Below are positions 35,740 through 47,317 of a stretch of DNA of 64,000 bases, one piece after another. Origin of the DNA: Symsagittifera roscoffensis (lineage: Eukaryota; Xenacoelomorpha; Acoela; Convolutidae); assembly GCF_963678635.1 (NCBI RefSeq), contig NC_087064.1:26640189-26704188 (forward strand), in the 5' to 3' direction. A program made the translations under genes and the position numbers. The notes under the pieces are model-generated. The model was not told the origin of the DNA. It did not search any database and saw nothing but the letters and a program-made list of their open reading frames with translations. How positions within the stretch are numbered: the first letter of the stretch is position 1; each line of letters starts with the position of its first letter.

Positions 35740-35955
35740 TTGTGGTCACCTCATCGGGGTTAACTTCGCTCTATCCCAACTGGACCAGCTGGAGCATGGC
35801 ATGGTGGACATGTGTGCGCAGCTGGAGGATGTGAAGAAACTGGGAGATGAGTTGCTGGGAAGACATAACCACGTGACATCACTGATTGTTTCCGAGAATG
35901 AGACCAGGCTGCACAAAGCGAAGAATCATCTGGTGTCAAATATAGCAGCTTTCAG
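35740..35955 (+). CDS. Spectrin-repeat gene, exon d
   Basis: It lies between the acceptor gtgtaatttag and the donor ttcag|gttagt. It completes the codon from exon c and reads CGHLIGVNFALSQLDQLEHG, then MVDMCAQLEDVKKLGDELL, continuing in an amphipathic helix to NIAAFR. It leaves two bases (ag). Confidence 0.9.
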
Positions 35956-36153
35956 GTTAGTTCATTGCTATGGATGGTATGGAATGATCATATAAAGTAA
36001 GTTTGGGATGTTATTTCTCGCAAAGTGAAGGTTAAATGGCCTAACAATTGAGAGTAGATGAACTTGTCAAGGCTTGTCGTCAGAACCCAGAAAAGTTACG
36101 ATTTCATAGTATCGTGGGATTAAGTCATGGAAGCAAAAGCTATCTGGTTATAG

Positions 36154-36444
36154 ATCGAAGTTCGAGGAAGCTAAAAGCAACTGGCTCATCTATGAGTCCT
36201 GTCTGGACCCAGTTGTCCAGGGCTTGGCCGATGCTAAATTCACAGTTTCAACCAATCATGTTGTCTCTGGCAATCTGGAATCGTTCCAAACTCAGTTGCA
36301 GCGATTTGAGGGTTTTGAGCGAGATCTGGGTTCTTTGCAGAACAAGCTGGCTCATCTCTCTAATATAACGGATACCATGTGCCAGATTTGCGAGGGTTCT
36401 GTCTGCGAAGAATTGAGAGACACGCAACGCCGGTTGTTTGACAG
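36154..36444 (+). CDS. Spectrin-repeat gene, exon e
   Basis: It lies between the acceptor tctggttatag and the donor gacag|gtgaaa. It joins in phase to exon d across AAFR|SKFEEAKSNWLIY. It includes ESCLDPVVQGLADAKFT and FQTQLQRFEGFERDLGSLQ. Two bases (ag) remain for exon f. Confidence 0.92.
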
Positions 36445-36604
36445 GTGAAAATAATAGATAGTTTGATGAAAAGCCTGAAAGTGGTTCCCAAAATGAGTTA
36501 ACAGGGAGATTGATAGAAGACTAGCAGGTTCAAAATAAGATTTGTCTCATATATCGGGTTCTCACTTTAAAGAAGTAATACTGATGCACAACATTCTTCT
36601 TCAG

Positions 36605-36839
36605 GTGGCGGGAAAACGTGGATTCGAGTTCGCTCGTGTGCAAATGGATGGAGTCAGTAGTCCACAAGTGGCACCTGTTCGAGCAGACATTCGCCCAAAT
36701 TGAGGCAGAAGTGAAGAGAGTGAACAGTGACTACAGGCGCATAGAGGACGCAGTCGGCACTCACTTCTCGCACAAACCACATGCTACCAATGTGAAGTTG
36801 AGCCACGAAGACGTGAAAGCACTGAGCCACAGAATACAT
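36605..36839 (+). CDS. Spectrin-repeat gene, exon f
   Basis: It lies between the acceptor cattcttcttcag and the donor acat|gtaaga. It continues as RWRENVDSSSLVCKWMESVV and HKWHLFEQTFAQIEAEVKRV, two strong spectrin helices with conserved Trp, then an acidic/His-rich turn and ALSHRIH. It ends at phase 0. Confidence 0.93.
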
Positions 36840-37145
36840 GTAAGAATACTCGCCGTGTTTACAATCATCAGCATCAAGCTGTTCTCCGCTTTTTAAATCA
36901 ACTTTTAGCTGTCAGAGTTTCACTGTGGCTCGCCCTTGCGTTTTTCAATTGTTAAATAGCAATTTATAGTGCTCCATAGTTGTCTAGTTCTGGTTGAAAT
37001 TGAGTCATAACGATTGTTTGGCTCTTAGATAAAGATTAATATCAATGCGACGTCATCATTTTTATTGCTTTCGGTTCAGAAAGATTTGCCTCTGTCGGTT
37101 GTTTTCTCTGCTCTATTTCTGGATAGCATAAATTTCTCTGAATAG

Positions 37146-37346
37146 GTTCTGGAAGGGACCCTGAAGTCTCTAGAGATGGACCAGCTGTACATTTTGAAAG
37201 ATGAACTGAGTAGGGACAGAATCCACACCGCGACTCTCAGTCAGCTGGACTCCCGCGTGAAGTGTCTCCACGACGACTTCGATGCTTCTCTGTTCCTAGT
37301 CACCCGAATGATGGGAAACTTCTTAACTGCGCAAACGAAATACGAG
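37146..37346 (+). CDS. Spectrin-repeat gene, exon g
   Basis: It lies between the acceptor tttctctgaatag and the donor acgag|gtttgt, and is 67 whole codons (phase 0-0). It reads VLEGTLKSLEMDQLYILKDE and SQLDSRVKCLHDDFDASLFL, and is helical throughout. Confidence 0.92.
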
Positions 37347-37681
37347 GTTTGTTATGGAAACTGATGAAACAAGCAGTTAACTTAAGACATTAAAAGCGGC
37401 ATACAACGACGAAATTTTAGATCAACTGATCAATTTAGAAAAATATCAATTATCATATGCGTGTCGTAGCTGTCATTCGGAGAAATCACAAGGCTCCTAA
37501 TATACACTTCTAAGCAATTGTATTAAACAACCGAGTGCTTGAGTCTGCTCATTTGAAATAAATCTTAAATTTTTGGGCATCAGAACGACCAATAAAGTTT
37601 AAATGGCTCGAGGTTTTGTTAGCGTGTCTGTGGGAAAGATAATTTTGCTCCTTATTTTATTCTGATTTAATATATTTTTAG

Positions 37682-37883
37682 GACTTTGAAAAGTTCTTGC
37701 TGATGTCCAAAGAGGTTCTAGAGACAGTTAGAAACAACTCACTCCATCCCACCCGTAGTATGAACATAGAGAGGAGCCTCCATGCTCAGATGGAGGTCTA
37801 CAAAGGCGCCCTGAGTGACTTAGCGAGCAGCGATGAGTTTCTGAGGAAGTGTAATGTTTTGGGTGCAGAATTAAGCCTATCCG
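37682..37883 (+). CDS. Spectrin-repeat gene, exon h
   Basis: It lies between the acceptor atatttttag and the donor tccg|gtaagt. It reads DFEKFLLMSKEVLETVRNNS and LHAQMEVYKGALSDLASSDE, ending LGAELSLS plus one base. The single leftover base matches the start of the next exon. Confidence 0.92.
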
Positions 37884-38074
37884 GTAAGTTCGGAGTAAAT
37901 GTAGACGCAATAATTCGTAAACAGATGTTTCAATTAGTTACGATAAAATTATCTTTCTAAATGATCGATTATATTGCAAATTTGACTATTATTCGCGATA
38001 ACATCTAAAAAAACTGCATCTTCAGATCCATTACAAGTTTTTTGACATTATCTGAAAGACGTACATTTTTGTAA

Positions 38075-38660
38075 ACTATCGAGCGTAGTGTAATAGTGCG
38101 GCAATTATTTTTTTGCAGCATAAACCGCACCCATCTGTGAGGCAGCTTTACGGCTTTTTGATGGCATGCGTTTTGACATTCGATTATTATCAAAATACAC
38201 AGTTGATGCGTTTTTTATTCAATAAATAAACCAAATAAAAAATATTGGTTTCAAACATTACAAGAATAAAAACTCGATTTCGGAAATTATCCAACTCAAT
38301 ATATCTCGCAATGTTTTTGTACATAACTTATACACAACTTGGCTTTATGCTTTCCAATTGATTACATTCAAAATTGTGTCTATTTGTATTTGGTGCCACT
38401 TTTGCTGCGTTGCTTTGGCACTTTATAGCATATGTAGCTGCTTTATTTGTGGCTAGTGTTTGCAATTTCTCAAGGGATAGTGGCGGAGATGCATGAACAG
38501 GAGATTATAAATCTCCTGGTCGCTGGATTGATTCCGCCACAGCTAAAGTTTTAGTTTTCAAGGCTTATTTTACCTTTTTCTCATTTCATTTTAGGGAGTC
38601 ACTTAGTCGTTTTCTCGCTAGAGTTTGCGAAGCACAGCTTCGCCTCTGGGTATAAATCTT
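38075..38660 (+). repeat. SINE-like dispersed repeat S, copy 1, in intron h
   Basis: It shares ordered blocks with copies near 42.1, 46.0 and 52.2 kb: gagcgtagtgtaatagtgcg, then tgctgcgttgctttggcac, then ctttatttgtggctagtg. It has tRNA-like promoter boxes: an A-box-like TGGCGGAGATG (38,481-38,491) and a B-box-like GGATTGATTCC (38,525-38,535), with an aggagatt/aatctcct hairpin between them. It ends near the perfect inverted repeat GCGAAGC...GCTTCGC (38,627-38,643), only 26 bases before the next exon. Confidence 0.65.
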
Positions 38661-38669
38661 GATATTTAG

Positions 38670-39085
38670 AATTGGAGAAGTCAGATTTGGACAAACTGAA
38701 CATATCTTGGAAGTCTACAGTATCGACATTGGAGTCGAAACTGGATAAATCGGAAAAGAATTGGTTGAACCGAATTTCGTTTGAAGATAAGTGCGAGTAT
38801 TGGACTACTTTTACGAAAGAAATCCAATGGAAACTTCAAAGGAGGTCCAAATTTAGCTACGATTCGCTCAAAATTTACTTCAATGAGCTGCAGAGCATAG
38901 CGAATGAGCTTCTCTCTAAACAACAGCTTATGCAGGCCATATTGGTTGAAGGAAGAAGAATTATTTCTGAGAGCACGTTTTCTAATCCAAATTGCGAAGA
39001 AGTCAAATCCAAGTTAGAAGATTTCAAAAGGCAGTGGAAGGAAGTAGCAAATAAAGTGGACCAAGAGAAAACCCACATATCAGAG
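38670..39085 (+). CDS. Spectrin-repeat gene, exon i
   Basis: It lies between the acceptor cttgatatttag and the donor cagag|gtgaga. Two leading bases complete a Glu codon, then LEKSDLDKLNISWKSTVSTL, WLNRISFEDKCEYWTTFTKE and FKRQWKEVANKVDQEKTHIS. It is the second longest exon of the set (416 bases), rich in charged helices with several Trp. It ends at phase 0. Confidence 0.95.
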
Positions 39086-39354
39086 GTGAGAAAATCTGCT
39101 CCTTTGTGGAAAATTATACTATTTAAGACTGCTGAGTCATTCAATTTTCAATAGCCTTATTTGGTTCCTGTCACGAAGGTCAAATTTATGACAGAGAAAT
39201 TCTCAAGAAGCAATCTATGTTGCCACGAATGTACGACTGCTTTTTATTAAGTCTTAATGCTCTAACAACGAAAGAAGTGCATTCTTACTTATAAATGCAG
39301 ATATGAATGCCCTTAGGCATATATGCACTTTTTGATTTGAATTCAGTTTCATTT

Positions 39355-39430
39355 CCACTTATGAAAACTGAAGTAGCGCAAAAAAACGTGATCGAGTTCT
39401 AGTTTCGGAAGTGGAATTTAATTTTCAGAC
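39355..39430 (+). repeat. Dispersed repeat D, partial copy
   Basis: It contains gaagtagcgcaaaaaaacgtg, atcgagttctagtttcgga and agtggaatttaattttcag in the same order as the other D copies. It is intronic. Confidence 0.6.
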
Positions 39431-39661
39431 TTCTAATGCAGGCATGTGGCATAAAGCTAGTTGAATTGAACAACCTCTAAGCTGTCCATTTCATTTCTGG
39501 ACGCTGCTGTGGCAAGATTTTTTGAGGTTGAGGCAACACCCTACGATCCAGGGAAATGATTTAACAATATGAATTTCGATTTTAATCAGGATTACATCAG
39601 CAACTCTCTGCATGCGTTTTTCCCCTAATATCCAAAGTGTCTTATATTAATTTTGGTATAG

Positions 39662-39841
39662 CTGTTGGAGAAGTGGGTCTGTGTGAGGTCTGAGTGGGCT
39701 AAATTGGACCAGTGGCTGAGGGAGATGGTGGCTGAGATGTACTCTTTCCAACAGGATGGAGGAAGATCAGGAGCTGCAGACACTCACAGTGCCTCGGGAG
39801 AGGCCGGTGCAAAGGCACAGCTGCTGCTAAGCAGATTACAG
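39662..39841 (+). CDS. Spectrin-repeat gene, exon j
   Basis: It lies between the acceptor ttttggtatag and the donor acag|gtttca, and is 60 whole codons (phase 0-0). It starts LLEKWVCVRSEWAKLDQWLR, a canonical spectrin helix A with WxxLxxWL, then a Gly/Ser/Ala-rich loop (QQDGGRSGAADTHSASGEAG) and LLLSRLQ. Confidence 0.92.
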
Positions 39842-40256
39842 GTTTCATAGTAGTTCAATTAAGTATAATGTATGCTACCTTTTCTACCAGCGGATATCGA
39901 GTAAGGAGTTGCCAGCAGCTGCGCAAGCGCTGAGCTGGAATTTTCATAGGCCGTTTTTTCCGTAGTTTTTAAGTAGGCGCCTTATTTTGGTCAAGGTTTC
40001 TGAGTCGCAACAATAATGGTGACTTAAAATATGCTAACCTTAATAGCGTTGCAACCAATAAATTAAGCAAACAGTATCTGCGGGACAGTTTGTTTGTAAT
40101 ATCTCAGATTTGATGCGACTATAAAAAGGAAGCTTTTATGAACTAAATAAACAAAGTTGGGTCACTGAAGTCTCTTATTGATTCACATCGATTTTCGGAT
40201 TTCCTGATATAAGTTTTAAAGCAATCGAAGAATGGCTTGTCACATTTGTAATTTAG

Positions 40257-40417
40257 ACACTGGAATCAACAATCGAAGCGCGTAGAGAGGATTCCGATCA
40301 TCTCTCCAAATTAGTTACAGAGGTGATGAGCTGTGCAGATAAGAACTCCTACTACGACCTCCAACGGCAACTGGAAGCCATGGAGAACAAGTGGGAAGAA
40401 TTTGACATCAATATACG
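40257..40417 (+). CDS. Spectrin-repeat gene, exon k
   Basis: It lies between the acceptor gtaatttag and the donor tacg|gtcagc. It reads TLESTIEARREDSDHLSKLV, then LQRQLEAMENKWEEFDINI, a clear helix C with Trp. It leaves two bases (cg). Confidence 0.92.
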
Positions 40418-40664
40418 GTCAGCAATTTCATTATAACTCATCTCTTGGCCAGGGTTACAGCTTGTTCCATCTGTTCAGCTTGTTGATCTGTAGATTTTTC
40501 TCTTATCAATTAAATTGCTATTTGGTAAAATTTTCTGGAATTCAAAAAATGGTTTTTCTTGGTTTCCTTGTTCTTTTAAATCGCTGTAGTTAGTGAATTA
40601 TCTTTTGTTGTGTTAAAGATCTATCATGTTTTTACAGATTTATCATGTGTTTGATGCTTTTCAG

Positions 40665-40866
40665 AAGGACCAAATCGATGGCGCATCAGACGATGGCTGA
40701 AATAGAAGACAAACAGCAGAATCTGAAGAGTATGCAGGACACTTTGAAGGAGGTGGAGATGAGTGTTGACCAGTTGAGCAGTGATGCAGATAGTAGACTG
40801 GAACGAGAAAGTGATAGTCTGGATGCACTGGTGCGCACTGAGAAGGTCAAATTGAAGCGCATCGAA
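40665..40866 (+). CDS. Spectrin-repeat gene, exon l
   Basis: It lies between the acceptor tgatgcttttcag and the donor cgaa|gtacgt. The first base completes Arg, then RTKSMAHQTMAEIEDKQQNL and KSMQDTLKEVEMSVDQLSSD, a strongly coiled-coil sequence. It ends at phase 0 (KLKRIE). Confidence 0.92.
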
Positions 40867-41254
40867 GTACGTTTGAGATAAGCAAAGTATCAATATAAAG
40901 AGTGAAAGGTTCGAGACAGACCATGATTTGTTCTTGTTACAAAAAGAGGCAATAGTTCCCAGTTGAGAAAAAAAACAAGAGAAAAGTTTTTCCAATCAGC
41001 CCGCATCCAGTTTCAAGCGGCAATAATCGATTTTGTTATGATTTTAGTACCAGTCCTGCTAAAATTGAGAAAAAAATCTATTATAATTGATTAATAATCG
41101 ACTTTAATCGCTCTTTTCGAAAACAATTTATCATACAGTTTAATCAATTATAATCGATTATTAATCCATCTATTTTTCGATTCAATAATAATCAATTATT
41201 ACATAAGCAATGCCTGTGTTATAGTATGAACTATGTTTTTTTTCAACCTAAGTC

Positions 41255-41306
41255 GCAAATATTGTTGCAACACAAATATTGTTGCGACGCAAATATTGTT
41301 GCGATT
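41255..41306 (+). repeat. Short tandem repeat, 3 copies of about 16-18 bp
   Basis: The word caaatattgttgc occurs three times in a row: cgcaaatattgttgcaac, acaaatattgttgcgac, gcaaatattgttgcgatt. Confidence 0.75.
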
Positions 41307-42094
41307 AAATGTGTTCATTTTGAAATGGTTCATTTTGATCAAGAACCAGGTATTTAGTACAGCCAATGCTAAGGATTTTGACACAGACTATTATTGTTCC
41401 GTTTTTCGAAACGAAATTAACAGAATTTTTGTGCTCGTGGTGGTTTTTTTTTCAGACAAATTTCACTTTTTAACTAGCTAATTTTGACGGGATTTTCTAT
41501 ATCATTCAAAAATTATTGTTGTCCTGAGCTTAAATTTGGAAAGATATTTCACCTGTGATCTTTTTTCGTAAAATTTTGGGTCTTAAAAATTGCCATTTTG
41601 GCCAATTTGGGACAATTAATGCGCGATCTATTTCGCGCTATTAACGCGTAAGCGGAGATTCAATCCGTCATAAAACTCGTTCCAAATTAGTTGAAGTAAT
41701 CTTATTTTCCAGACTTGATTTGTTACTACTAGGAAAGCTATCACTTTTTCCTTAGTATGGCGTGTGGGGGGGGATGATTTTCACAAAAAAATTTTATTTT
41801 TATTACATTTAATTTCATGTTATTACTGCTCCATAGACTGCTCTATAAATTGAGGCATGTTAGTTTTCAACTATCTTTTTTTCAAATTGACTGGTACTGC
41901 TAATGCGTCATAATTGGCGTGCGTTACCTAAAAAATTTTGTAGACTCAAATTTCTACTCATTCATTTTTTCCCAGTAGCGTTATCGGCAATATTTTTGCG
42001 GGTGTATGCGAAGTGCAACTTCGCCTCGTGGAATTGATTATTTGTATCCCAATTTCTAATTTGTTATGCACAAAAAATCAGGTTTAATTGATTA

Positions 42095-42480
42095 TTACAA
42101 ATGCGAGCGCAGTGTGATAGTACGACTACTCTTTTTTCCAACCTAAGCCGCAAATTTTTATTAGGGCCATTTTTGATTTCACATTAACGGCTTTTTGTTA
42201 GAATGTGCTTTGATATTCGATTAGCGATAAGTTAACACAGTTGATGTATTTTTAAATTGTCCAGTTTTCATGCAAAGTTAGCGTGGTGGTCTTCAGCATG
42301 CTATATTCCAAATTATTACATGCAAAATTGTGTTTATTTCTATTTGATGCCCTTTTGCTGCATCGCGTTGCCAATTTATCAGCATTTGTGGCTGCTTTAT
42401 TGGTGACTTGTGTTTGCCGATAACTGCGTGGGGCTCCTTATCTCGAGGTTGCAGTCTCGAATACCATACGTAGCAAAGTT
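42095..42480 (+). repeat. SINE-like dispersed repeat S, copy 2
   Basis: It shares gcgagcgcagtgtgatagta, ttttgctgcatcgcgttgcc and gtggctgctttattggtg with the other S copies. A B-box-like gtctcgaatacc lies near 42,450. A related terminal inverted motif GCGAAGTGCAACTTCGC lies just upstream at 42,008-42,024. Confidence 0.6.
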
Positions 42481-42527
42481 TTACTAATTCGAGGCTTATA
42501 CCTTTTCTTATTGCACTTATAAAGCTG

Positions 42528-44510
42528 CATGTTTTCTTCTCCCTTATAATGAAGTATATTGGATACCTAAGAGTTCTTTCATGGGTGGCGCTACAATTCA
42601 CCTGACTTTGTTTTCCGTCCTTCATCGGAAGTAATTTCCGGTGGAAGGAATTTTCTTATTGCACTTTATAAAGCTGCTGTTTTGTCGTGTTCTCTTTAGT
42701 GTTTGCGAAGTGTTTAGTTTTTTTTCCTATTAGAATGGTTTCATGATGCGCATATCTAGTTTTTTAAGCACCAAAATATCAACACATGGTTTCAGTTTCA
42801 AGACTTAGCTTGGAAGAGTTAAATTTCACCTACCGCGGGAACGTTTCAACTAATATGAAGGCATCTATGCAACTTTTTTTTGGTGGTAAAGTTTTATGTT
42901 TATAGAGATTAGTTATGGACAGAAAAATAATAACCCATAGTAGGATTTTTAAAATATATATACTTTTCGGTCGGCAATGTTTTGGCAAATTAGATACTTA
43001 AATGGATGTAATGAGTTTTCTGTAGAACTATAATCAATTAAAATGGATTATAAGAGATTATAGTCTCATGGAAAATATCTCGGTTATTGTTGGTTATTAA
43101 TCAATTACACAATTATGCTTTGGTAATTATAATCAATTGTAATTTAACAAGGGATAGTCAAAACATTAGTTGTTAAAGACTGAATTGAACTGATTTCTAG
43201 TTCGCATAAATAAGAGAGTGAACTAGAGGTCAACACATAACAGCTAGACAGCTCTAGGCTGATTGACAGGCAGGTACCAAACTCACACTTAATTATAATA
43301 TGAGAACTTTCAGAGATAAGTAAATAAAGGGTAGCAACTAAATTGATTGACATCTAAATATGTAGCCCCTCACAAATTGTCAAAAAATCAGCAAAATAAT
43401 CCATTATAATCGATTTACATAAACCTAAAATTGGATGCGGGAGGGTCAACAGTAGTTATTTGTAAATGAGTCGAAAAGTTTTCATGTTTTCCTTCCCTTG
43501 TAATGAAGTTAATTGGATACTTAAGAGTTCATTCATGGGTGCGCTACTATTCACCTGACTTTGTTTTCCGTCCTTCATCGGAATGATTTCCAGGTGGAAG
43601 GAATTTTCTTATTGCACTTTATAAAGCTGCTGTTTTATGTTATCTTTAGTGTTTGCGAAGCGCAGCTTCGCCTCTGTGGAATCGATTATAATCCCTTTTG
43701 TTTGCCTTTTTTGTGTTCGACCTTGCATCTCAATTGCTTATATATTTTTTATTTTTTTCAAGGACGTTGATTTATGGGAAAATTGTTTTTTTTAGCAGTT
43801 TTCAAATCAATTTTTTCAAGGAGATTGATTTATGTGAAAAATGGGAAAATCGTTGTAGCAGTTATCAAATCATAGCAAGTAAGTATTTTTTAATTTTTTC
43901 TATTAGATTGGTTTCATGATGCGCATTTATAGTTTTTTTTAACCACCAAAATATCAGTACTTGGTTACAGTTTCATGACTTAGCTTGGAAGAGTTAATTT
44001 TTGCCTACCGCGGGAACGTTTCAGCTAATATGAAGGCATCTCTATGAAACTTTTGTTTCGTGGTATAGTTTTATGTTTTTAGAGGTTAGTTATGGACAGA
44101 AAAATATTAATCCGTAGGATTTTAAAAATATTTATACTTTTCGGATGACAATTTTTTGGCAAATGAGATGCTCAAATGGATGTAATGAGTTTTCTGTATG
44201 AACTATCAACAATTATAATGGATTATAAGAGAATATTAATCCTTTAAACACTTATGCTTTGGTAATTATAATCAATTATAATTGTCAAAAAAAATCAGCA
44301 AAATAATCCATTATAATCGATTTACATAAGCCTAAAATTGAATGCGGGCGGGTCAACAGTAGTTATTAGTAAATGAGTCGAAAAGCTTTCATGTTTTCCT
44401 TCTCTTGTAATGAAGTGAATTGGATACTTAAGAGTTCATTCATGGTTGGCGCTACTATTCACCTGACTTTTCCGTCCTTCATCGGAAGGAATTTCCGGTC
44501 GAATTTCTTT
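42528..44510 (+). repeat. Tandem segmental duplication, two full and one partial unit of about 0.9-1.0 kb
   Basis: Unit starts (catgttttcttctccctta and variants) lie at about 42,528, 43,483 and 44,389. Shared ordered landmarks are agttcattcatgggt, tttccgtccttcatcgga, gcgcatat.tagttttttaa, cctaccgcgggaacgttt, tggatgtaatgagttttctg and, between units, tcagcaaaataatccattat. Unit 2 contains an extra segment of about 200 bp (about 43,670-43,890) with another copy of the GCGAAGCGCAGCTTCGC palindrome (43,655-43,671). The copies are clearly diverged, so the duplication is not recent. Confidence 0.85.
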
Positions 44511-44695
44511 TCGAAGTTTTTTTTTTAATTTTTCCTTCACAAAATCGGGTCTCTGTAATAAATCAGAAAAATTCATGTGCGATTAGAGCGAGTAGAGTAT
44601 AAAATATTGTAATCGTATTAACCATATTTTTAAAAGCAAAGTAGGAAACGCTTTTCGTTGTGCAATAAGCAAACGATAAATATGAATTCTTTCAG

Positions 44696-45180
44696 GAGCT
44701 GAAGTTAATTCTTAAAGAGAGGATTTCAACTCGTCATTCAGTGTCCGCAAAATCAGGTCATAGCTTTGGATCAATACTGGAAGATCGCGTATCTATGACC
44801 TCAAAACACTGGAATTCATTGACACGCCAGCTCGAGACACTTTTTGAGCGTACTTCAATCAGGCTCAAAATTCTAGAAGACGTTAGTCAAAAATTAACCA
44901 AAGTAGAGCGAGGCGTCAACAATGGAAAAACTTGTCTGAGTTTTACCTGTAATACTTGCAAAGATCTTCAAAGTTTGCATTCCCAGCTAAAAAGAATCCA
45001 GAAAACAAACATGATGACCATGAACGAAGAATTGGGAGTCATTCAAAGCGACGTAAAGAATATCGGAGTCACGAAGCTTGGAACCTGTAGTTTCTCTCAA
45101 CTTGAATTGAATGCAATTCAACAGAATGTCAGACATATATCGATTGATGTGCATGCTTTTGAAAAGGAGGTTCATGAAAG
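44696..45180 (+). CDS. Spectrin-repeat gene, exon m
   Basis: It lies between the acceptor gaattctttcag and the donor gaaag|gtgcgt, 485 bases, the longest exon here. It reads ELKLILKERISTRHSVSAKS, then LTRQLETLFERTSIRLKILE, and later LHSQLKRIQKTNMMTMNEEL and FEKEVHER. It includes a Cys pair in CNTCKDL. Two bases (ag) remain, which fits either of two downstream exons (see 49,427 and 50,097). Confidence 0.93.
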
Positions 45181-45499
45181 GTGCGTTTTATGTAAAGCTA
45201 TCGTTTATATTTCTATTTTCCTTTTAATAAAAATTGTTTGTCTTCTTTTAACTAACTCTGACTGACTGACTGAACAGAAAAAACGCAGTCTGCGGCTGTT
45301 AGAAGATCGGCGAAAATGGTCTCTTTTTTGTTCCTGAGAGATCTTCATTAAAGATTTTGATTTGGGAGGAAGAACATTGTTTTCATTAAAAGTTTCCTAA
45401 ATGAAAATCTGCACATGCGTAGTCCGGTATTGTCAGATTTCTAAAAGATAAGCTTTTTTTATAAGAATTCATATTTTTAACCCAAGCGATGTATTTTAT

Positions 45500-45745
45500 T
45501 GAGAGTCATGAACGTAGCGAATACTCTTATATAGGTCTTGAAGATTTTTTTTTAAAGAAAAAGTCTTAAAATTTGTTCACGGTTGACTTTCGTTTTCTTT
45601 TTAAGTTCACTTCATTTCCTTTGTTGGAAGGAGGGGGAACTCCACTATCCAACATCTAAAAAGTAAAGGTCACTAAAAACGTGATCGACGTCTAGTTTTG
45701 AGAGTGGATTTTAATTTTCAGATTTCCCAGCGGAATGTTCAAAGC
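45500..45745 (+). repeat. Dispersed repeat D, longest copy
   Basis: In order it contains gagtcatgaacgtagcgaa, cttatataggtcttg, aagttcacttcatttcctttg, actccactatccaaca, aaaggtcactaaaaacgtg, gatcgacgtctagttttgag and cagatttcccagcggaatg. Other copies near 32.8, 39.4 and 63.6 kb hold subsets of these in the same order. No coding capacity was seen. Confidence 0.7.
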
Positions 45746-45984
45746 TCGAAGTTCAAGAGCTCTAAGGCCATAGATTTTTCTTTTTGAAATTAGAAAGCTG
45801 ATTTTTTTACACAAACAAGTTATTGACTCTTACTTGCGTTCATTGATTCTTTTCCAATTGTATTGGCTATGGTCTTGTTTTCAGCTTTGCTTTTGTGTTG
45901 TATGTCGAAATATTTACCTACTTCAATCAGATTTTTGGGTTTTTAAGAAGTTTTGCATGGGTGGTCAAGTCTCAAAGCTTCATT

Positions 45985-46225
45985 GCACTTGCAATCAGCT
46001 TAGGGTATTAGTACGAACCTTATTTTTTCTAATCTACTTCGCAAATAAAAGTGTTCATTATTTGGAAATTTCACTGTAGCATTGGAAATTGCCAAGCAGC
46101 TGTTCTTCTTTATTTGTGGCTAGTGTTTGGTTCCTATCAAGCATCCATGGCCTGGTAAGCATCCGTGGCTAGTGTGTGAAACTGTTAACCTCTAGGTCGC
46201 AGCTTCGTCTCTGTGTCAAATGTGA
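45985..46225 (+). repeat. SINE-like dispersed repeat S, copy 3
   Basis: It shares ctttatttgtggctagtgtttg and a weakly tRNA-like tail (aacctctaggtcgcagcttcg) with the other S copies. The gtggctagtgt word is duplicated within it (near 46,117 and 46,151). Confidence 0.55.
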
Positions 46226-46865
46226 GTTTTTGTAACCAAAAGAAAATAGAGGTTTTGTGCTTTGTGAAAGAGGTTTTGTGCATTGTTTATGCGTTAGTTG
46301 AACAGGATATCTATCTTTAACGAGTTTTTTCAAATTCTATGCTGCCTGATCTCGAAGAATGTTCAAGTTACTCCAAGTTTATCTGAAAATTGTTGAAACG
46401 AAAATGCCATGGCTAAATGAATAAAGCAAGTGGCTGGAAGTCAGAGCCTGAATCCTGTAGTCTTTGTGATTTTTTTGTTGTGTATATTATGTTTTAAGGT
46501 ATATTTATGTGTTTTTGTTCATTTTACTTTGCTGTTTTTAGGACTTTTCTTAGGTTTGCTTGTGGTTGTGAAGTGTAGCGTTTCTGAGTTAATAAGGCTC
46601 ATGTTTTGGTTTAATACTTTTCATAATATCTTTCTGCGAAGCATGTCCACCCGAAATTCTGTTTAAACGGCACGCAGATCAAGTTCGAATATTGAACCGG
46701 TAAAAGTTGTTAACTCCTATTTTTTTAAGTTTGGCTGAGATTTTTTCTGAGCATTTTGTTAGTTGTCTTCCATACCTCTTTCTGCTTAAATGTGTACCTT
46801 TAATTACTCGCAAGATTTCGCACGTTTTCCCATTTGCTTCATCATAAATTCAATTTTAAGCAACC

Positions 46866-46960
46866 ATCTGTCGTAGAGGTAAGGTAACACATATGCTTGA
46901 GACGACAAAGTGTTGTGTTCGAATCCGGTCGGTACCTGTTTGTGTTGCAAACCAGAATAT
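46866..46960 (+). repeat. tRNA-like sequence (probable SINE head)
   Basis: A-box-like TAGAGGTAAGG (46,874-46,884) and B-box-like TGTTCGAATCC (46,916-46,926) are 31 bases apart, as in tRNA genes. The stems do not pair well enough for a functional tRNA, and a T-run follows at about 46,963. It is probably a decayed tRNA-derived SINE. Confidence 0.5.
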
Positions 46961-47317
46961 TTTCTTTTTTTTTGGACTATCGCGCTTCTGATCATTTTTT
47001 CTATGCTTATTTCATGATTTTTGGATTTTAGCAATCCCCTTCATAATTTCCGTTTTTTAGTTTTTTGTTTACCTGGCTTAAAAGTTTTTGGTTTATACCT
47101 CGGCTTAGTGGCCCCATGTTCTGTCGTTTGATGAGTGAAACAATTTTTTTATGCGTATTAGGCTTCATCTTTTTTGGCCCAACGGGTGTCTGTCTGCTAA
47201 AAAATTGTCGGGTTTGTTACCGCTGCGTAAGCTGTTTCGAAGCAGTTTTAATGGTCAAAAGATATGATTACTTTGGTAGATGTAGCTTTTCTCGACATTT
47301 CAAACTTTTTTCGACTT

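Larger units (their letters stand above)
40867..44695. other. Intron of 3.8 kb filled with repeats
   Basis: No exon was recognised. The content is AT-rich palindromic sequence (taatcgattataatc and similar), a small tandem repeat, a SINE-like copy and a tandem segmental duplication, described separately. Confidence 0.6.

Noticed and set aside
42293-42625. Minus-strand frame of 110 codons.
   Set aside because: It spans SINE-like repeat S and the start of the tandem duplication, is not kept in the other copies, and has no recognisable domain.
45283-45310. Possible exon after the acceptor ctgactgactgaacag.
   Set aside because: In the required phase a stop codon appears after seven codons.
46866-46940. 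Functional tRNA gene.
   Set aside because: A- and B-box-like motifs are present, but acceptor, anticodon and T stems do not pair properly.
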